Below are positions 61,620 to 64,000 of a DNA stretch of 64,000 bases, piece by piece. Made by a program: the position numbers and the translations under genes. The stretch's first letter is position 1. The number at the start of each line of letters is the position of its first letter. Source of the stretch: Brachycybe producta (lineage: Eukaryota; Arthropoda; Diplopoda; Playtdesmida; Andrognathidae); assembly GCA_036925085.1 (NCBI GenBank), contig JAUPFP010000202.1, forward strand, positions 17,869 to 81,868. The letters are read 5' to 3'. The notes beneath the pieces are model-generated. The model was given only the letters and a program-made list of their open reading frames with translations, had not been told where the DNA came from and ran no database searches.

Positions 61620-64000
61620 AACCTTAAACGTTCCACCTTAAACGTTAAACCTTAAACGTGATCCTTAAACGTGAAACCTTAAACGTTCAACCTTAAACGT
61701 TCAACCTTAAACGTTCAACCTTAAACGTTCAACCTTAATTGTTCAACCTTAAACGTTCAACCTTAAACGTTAATCCTTAAACGTTCAACCTTAAACGTTC
61801 CATCTTAAACAGTAAACCTTAAACGTTCAACCGTAAACGTTCAACCTTAAACGTGAAACCTTAAACGTTCAACCTTAAACGTTCAACCTTAAACGTGAAA
61901 CCTTAAACGTGTAACCATAAACGTGAAACCTTAAACGTGAAACCTTAAACGTTCAACCTTAAACGTTCAACCTTAAATGTGAAAGCTTAAACGTGAAACC
62001 TTATACGTTCAACTTTAAACATTCAACCTTAAGCGTGAAACCTTAAACGTGAAACTTTAAATGTGAAACTTTAAACTTGAAATCTTAAATGTTCAACCTT
62101 AAACGTTCAACCTTAAACGTTCAACCTTAAACGTTCAACCTTAAACGTTCAACCTTAAACGTTCAACCTTAAACGTTCAACCTTAAACATTCAACCTTAA
62201 ACGTTCAACCTTATACGTTCAACCTTAAACGTTCAACCTTAAACGTTCAACCTTAAACGTTCAACCTTAAACGTTCAATCTTAAACGTGAAATCTTAAAC
62301 ATTCAAACATAAACGTGAAACATTAAAAGTGTAACCTTAAACGTGAAACCTTAAACGTGAAACCTTAAACGTGAAACCTTAAATGTTCAACCTTAAATGT
62401 TCAACCTTAAACGTTCAACCTTAAACAGTCAACCTTAAATGTTCAACTTTAAACATTCAACCTTAAACATTCAACCTTAAACGTGAAACCTTAAACGTGA
62501 AACCTTAACTGTTAAACCTTAAACGTTCAACCTTAAACGGTTCAACCTTAAATGTTTAACCTTAAACGTTCAACCATAAACGTTCAACCTTAAACGTGAA
62601 ACCTTAAATGTTCAACCTTAAACATTCAACCTTAAACGTGAAACCTTAAATGTGAAACCTTAAACGTGAAACCTTAAAAGTGAAACCTTAAACGTGAAAC
62701 CTTAAACGTGAAACCTTAAACGTGAAACCTTAAACGTGAAACCTTAACGTGAAACCTTAAACGTTCAACCTAAAACGTTCAACCTTAAACATTCAACCTT
62801 AAATGTGAAACCTTAAACATTCAACCTTAAACATGAAACCTTAAACGTGAAACCTTAAACGTTCAACCTTAAACGTTCAACCTTATACGTTCAACCTTAA
62901 ACGTTCAACCTTATACGTTCAACCTTAAACAATCAACCTTAAACTTTCAACCTTATACGTTCAACCTTAAACGTTCAACCTTATATGTTCAACCTTAAAC
63001 GTTCAACCTTAAACGTTCAACCTTAAACGTTCAACCTTAAACATTCAACCTTAAATGTTCAACCTTAAATGTTCAACCTTAAACGTGAAACCTTAAACAT
63101 GAAACCTTAAATGTTCAACCTTAAACGTGAAACCTTAAACGTGAAAACTTAAATGTGAAATCTTAAACGTTCAACCTTAAACGTTCAACCTTAAACTAAA
63201 AAACCTTAAATGTTCAACCTTAAACGTTCAACCGTAAACGTTCAACCTTAAACGTTCAACCTTAAACGTTCAACCTTAAACGTTCAACCTTAAACGTTCA
63301 ACCTTAAACGTTCAACCTTAAACGTGAAACCTTAAACGTGAAACCTTAAACGTTCAACCTTAAACGTTCCACCTTAAACATTCAACCTTAAACATTCAAC
63401 CTTAAATGTTCAACTTTAAACATTCAACCTTAAACATTCAACCTTAAACGTTCAACCTTAAACGTTCAACCTTAAACGTTCAACCTTAAACGTTCAACCT
63501 TATACGTTCAACCTTAAACAATCAACCTTAAACTTTCAACCTTATACTTTCAAAATTAAACGTTCAACCTTATACGTTCAACCTTAAACGTTCAACCTTA
63601 AACGTTCAACCTTAAACGTTCAACCTTAAACATTCAACCTTAAATGTTCAACCTTAAATGTTCAACCTTAAACGTGAAACCTTAAACATGAAACCTTAAA
63701 TGTTCAACCTTAAACGTAAAATCTTAAACGTAAAACCTTAAACGTGAAACCTTAAACATTCAACCTTAAACGTTCAACCTTAAACGTTCAACCTTAAACG
63801 TGAAACCATAAACGTGAAAACTTAAATGTGACATCTTAAACGTTCAACGTTAAACGTTCAACCTTAAACTAAAAAACCTTAAATGTTCAACCTTAAACGT
63901 TCAACCTTAAACGTGAAACCTTAAACGTGAACCTTAAACGTGAAACCTTGAATGTGTAACCTTAAACGTGAAACTTTAAACGTGAAACCTTAAACGTGAA
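61620..64000. repeat. Module b 3' part, window-terminal partial copy
   Basis: Begins mid-module with gttccacc, gttaaacc and the 13-bp gtgatcc near 61657. It then jumps, like its parent at 55193, to aattgttc, gttccatc/agtaaacc (61801-61818), gtgaaagc, aagcgtg, ttaaaagtgtaacc (62323), caatcaacc (62931 and 63517), CTAAAAAACC (63196 and 63868) and ttgaatgtgtaacc (63949). The window ends inside a B run, with no sign of the array edge. Confidence 0.88.

Larger units (their letters stand above)
1..64000. repeat. 14-bp satellite array filling the whole window
   Basis: The window consists entirely of head-to-tail 14-bp units in one orientation. Type A is CGTTCAACCTTAAA and type B is CGTGAAACCTTAAA; both are 5/14 G+C. 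The + strand is C-rich and G-poor (four C and one G in type A). Common point variants are TG or CA in place of the CG, TTATA for TTAAA, and ATCTT or ACTTT for ACCTT. A few units are 12, 13 or 15 bp. No flanking unique DNA is present at either end, so the array continues on both sides. Every unit has a TTAA, giving a TAA stop on both strands, and the 14-bp period moves it through all frames every 42 bp. The family name and species are not recognised. The array is probably constitutive heterochromatin, which is inferred from the structure only. Confidence 0.98.
55193..64000. repeat. 6,427-bp tandem duplication, second copy runs off the window
   Basis: Copy 1 is about 55193-61619. Copy 2 starts near 61620 and continues past 64000. 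agtaaacc lies at 55384 and 61811, agtgtaacc at 55901 and 62328, and the last bases of the window align with 57534-57573, all at an offset of 6,427. Inside copy 2 a one-base insertion (cggttc near 62539) and a one-base deletion (ccttaacgtg near 62742) cancel out. The junction near 61613 joins module c interior (cttaactgttc, aaacatgaaacc) to module b 5' sequence (gttccacc, gttaaacc, gtgatcc) with no boundary cassette between them. Confidence 0.9.

Noticed and set aside
1-64000. Possible protein-coding genes or repetitive ORFs on either strand
   Set aside because: TTAA in nearly every unit gives TAA on both strands, and the 14-bp period places a stop in each frame about every 42 bp. Runs of TTATA units relax this for only two to four units. 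Base variants (ccataaa, ccgtaaa, ccttaga) still contain stops.
1-64000. CRISPR array
   Set aside because: There are no direct repeats separated by unique spacers. The sequence is continuous tandem 14-mers with no spacer-like unique segments and no cas genes.
1-64000. True telomere tract
   Set aside because: The unit is not CCCTAAA, CCCTAA or another known telomere repeat. It is internally variable, carries HORs and shows no terminal transition. Only a degenerate similarity remains, reported as a hypothesis.
1-64000. Bacterial or plasmid iteron/origin region
   Set aside because: Tens of kilobases of short tandem repeats with multi-kilobase HORs and CpG decay, and no rep gene or any gene, do not fit iterons, which are a few copies next to a replication gene.
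1-64000. Inverted segments within the array
   Set aside because: No stretch of the reverse-complement unit (TTTAAGGTTGAACG) was seen; orientation appears constant from start to end.

Overview
The whole 64-kb window is one uninterrupted satellite (minisatellite-type) array. It is built from about 4,570 head-to-tail copies of a 14-bp unit, all in the same orientation. Two unit types dominate: type A (CGTTCAACCTTAAA) and type B (CGTGAAACCTTAAA). They differ only in the dinucleotide TC versus GA at unit positions 4-5. I see no unique sequence, no gene, no RNA gene, no transposon and no CRISPR array. Coding is excluded structurally. Nearly every unit carries TTAA, which gives a TAA stop on both strands, and because 14 is not a multiple of 3 this closes all six frames about every 42 bp.

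Organism: this points to a eukaryotic heterochromatic array (pericentromeric, subtelomeric or knob-like), probably from a long-read assembly. The species cannot be read from the sequence. Two hints point to a genome with CpG methylation, possibly a plant. First, the commonest point variants of the unit are TG and CA at its single CpG, the two products of methyl-CpG deamination. Second, 14 bp can be read as two heptamers, CCTTAAA + CGTTCAA (or CGTGAAA), and the first is one base from the plant telomere heptamer CCCTAAA. Neither hint is proof.

Layout: units are arranged in higher-order repeats (HORs) that can be followed through rare marker units. A boundary cassette (cgtaccaacc, then a 13-bp unit ending cctaaa and a ccttcaacc unit) occurs 23 times and divides the window. 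Domain I (1 to ~9.2 kb) holds two full copies and one partial copy of a 3.8-4.1-kb HOR. About 9.2-12.96 kb is a transition zone with short tandem duplications. Domain II (from 12.96 kb) uses two main modules: module a (1,177 bp in its standard form) and module b (about 5.1-5.3 kb). Together they make a ~6.3-kb HOR. There are also truncated or chimeric forms and a related module c. Domain II and the transition zone carry two marker cassettes that domain I lacks: caatcaacc followed by ctttcaacc, and the 15-bp unit CTAAAAAACCTTAAA.

History: several tandem duplications of very different size are visible and often near-perfect. Their periods are 252 bp, 378 bp, 532 bp, ~1.68 kb, ~2.39 kb, ~3.6-3.8 kb, ~6.32 kb and 6,427 bp. 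Copies differ mainly by whole 14-bp units gained or lost inside homogeneous A or B runs. This is the pattern expected from repeated in-register unequal exchange and replication slippage. All coordinates and spacings come from reading by eye. Module edges inside homogeneous runs are uncertain by tens of bases.
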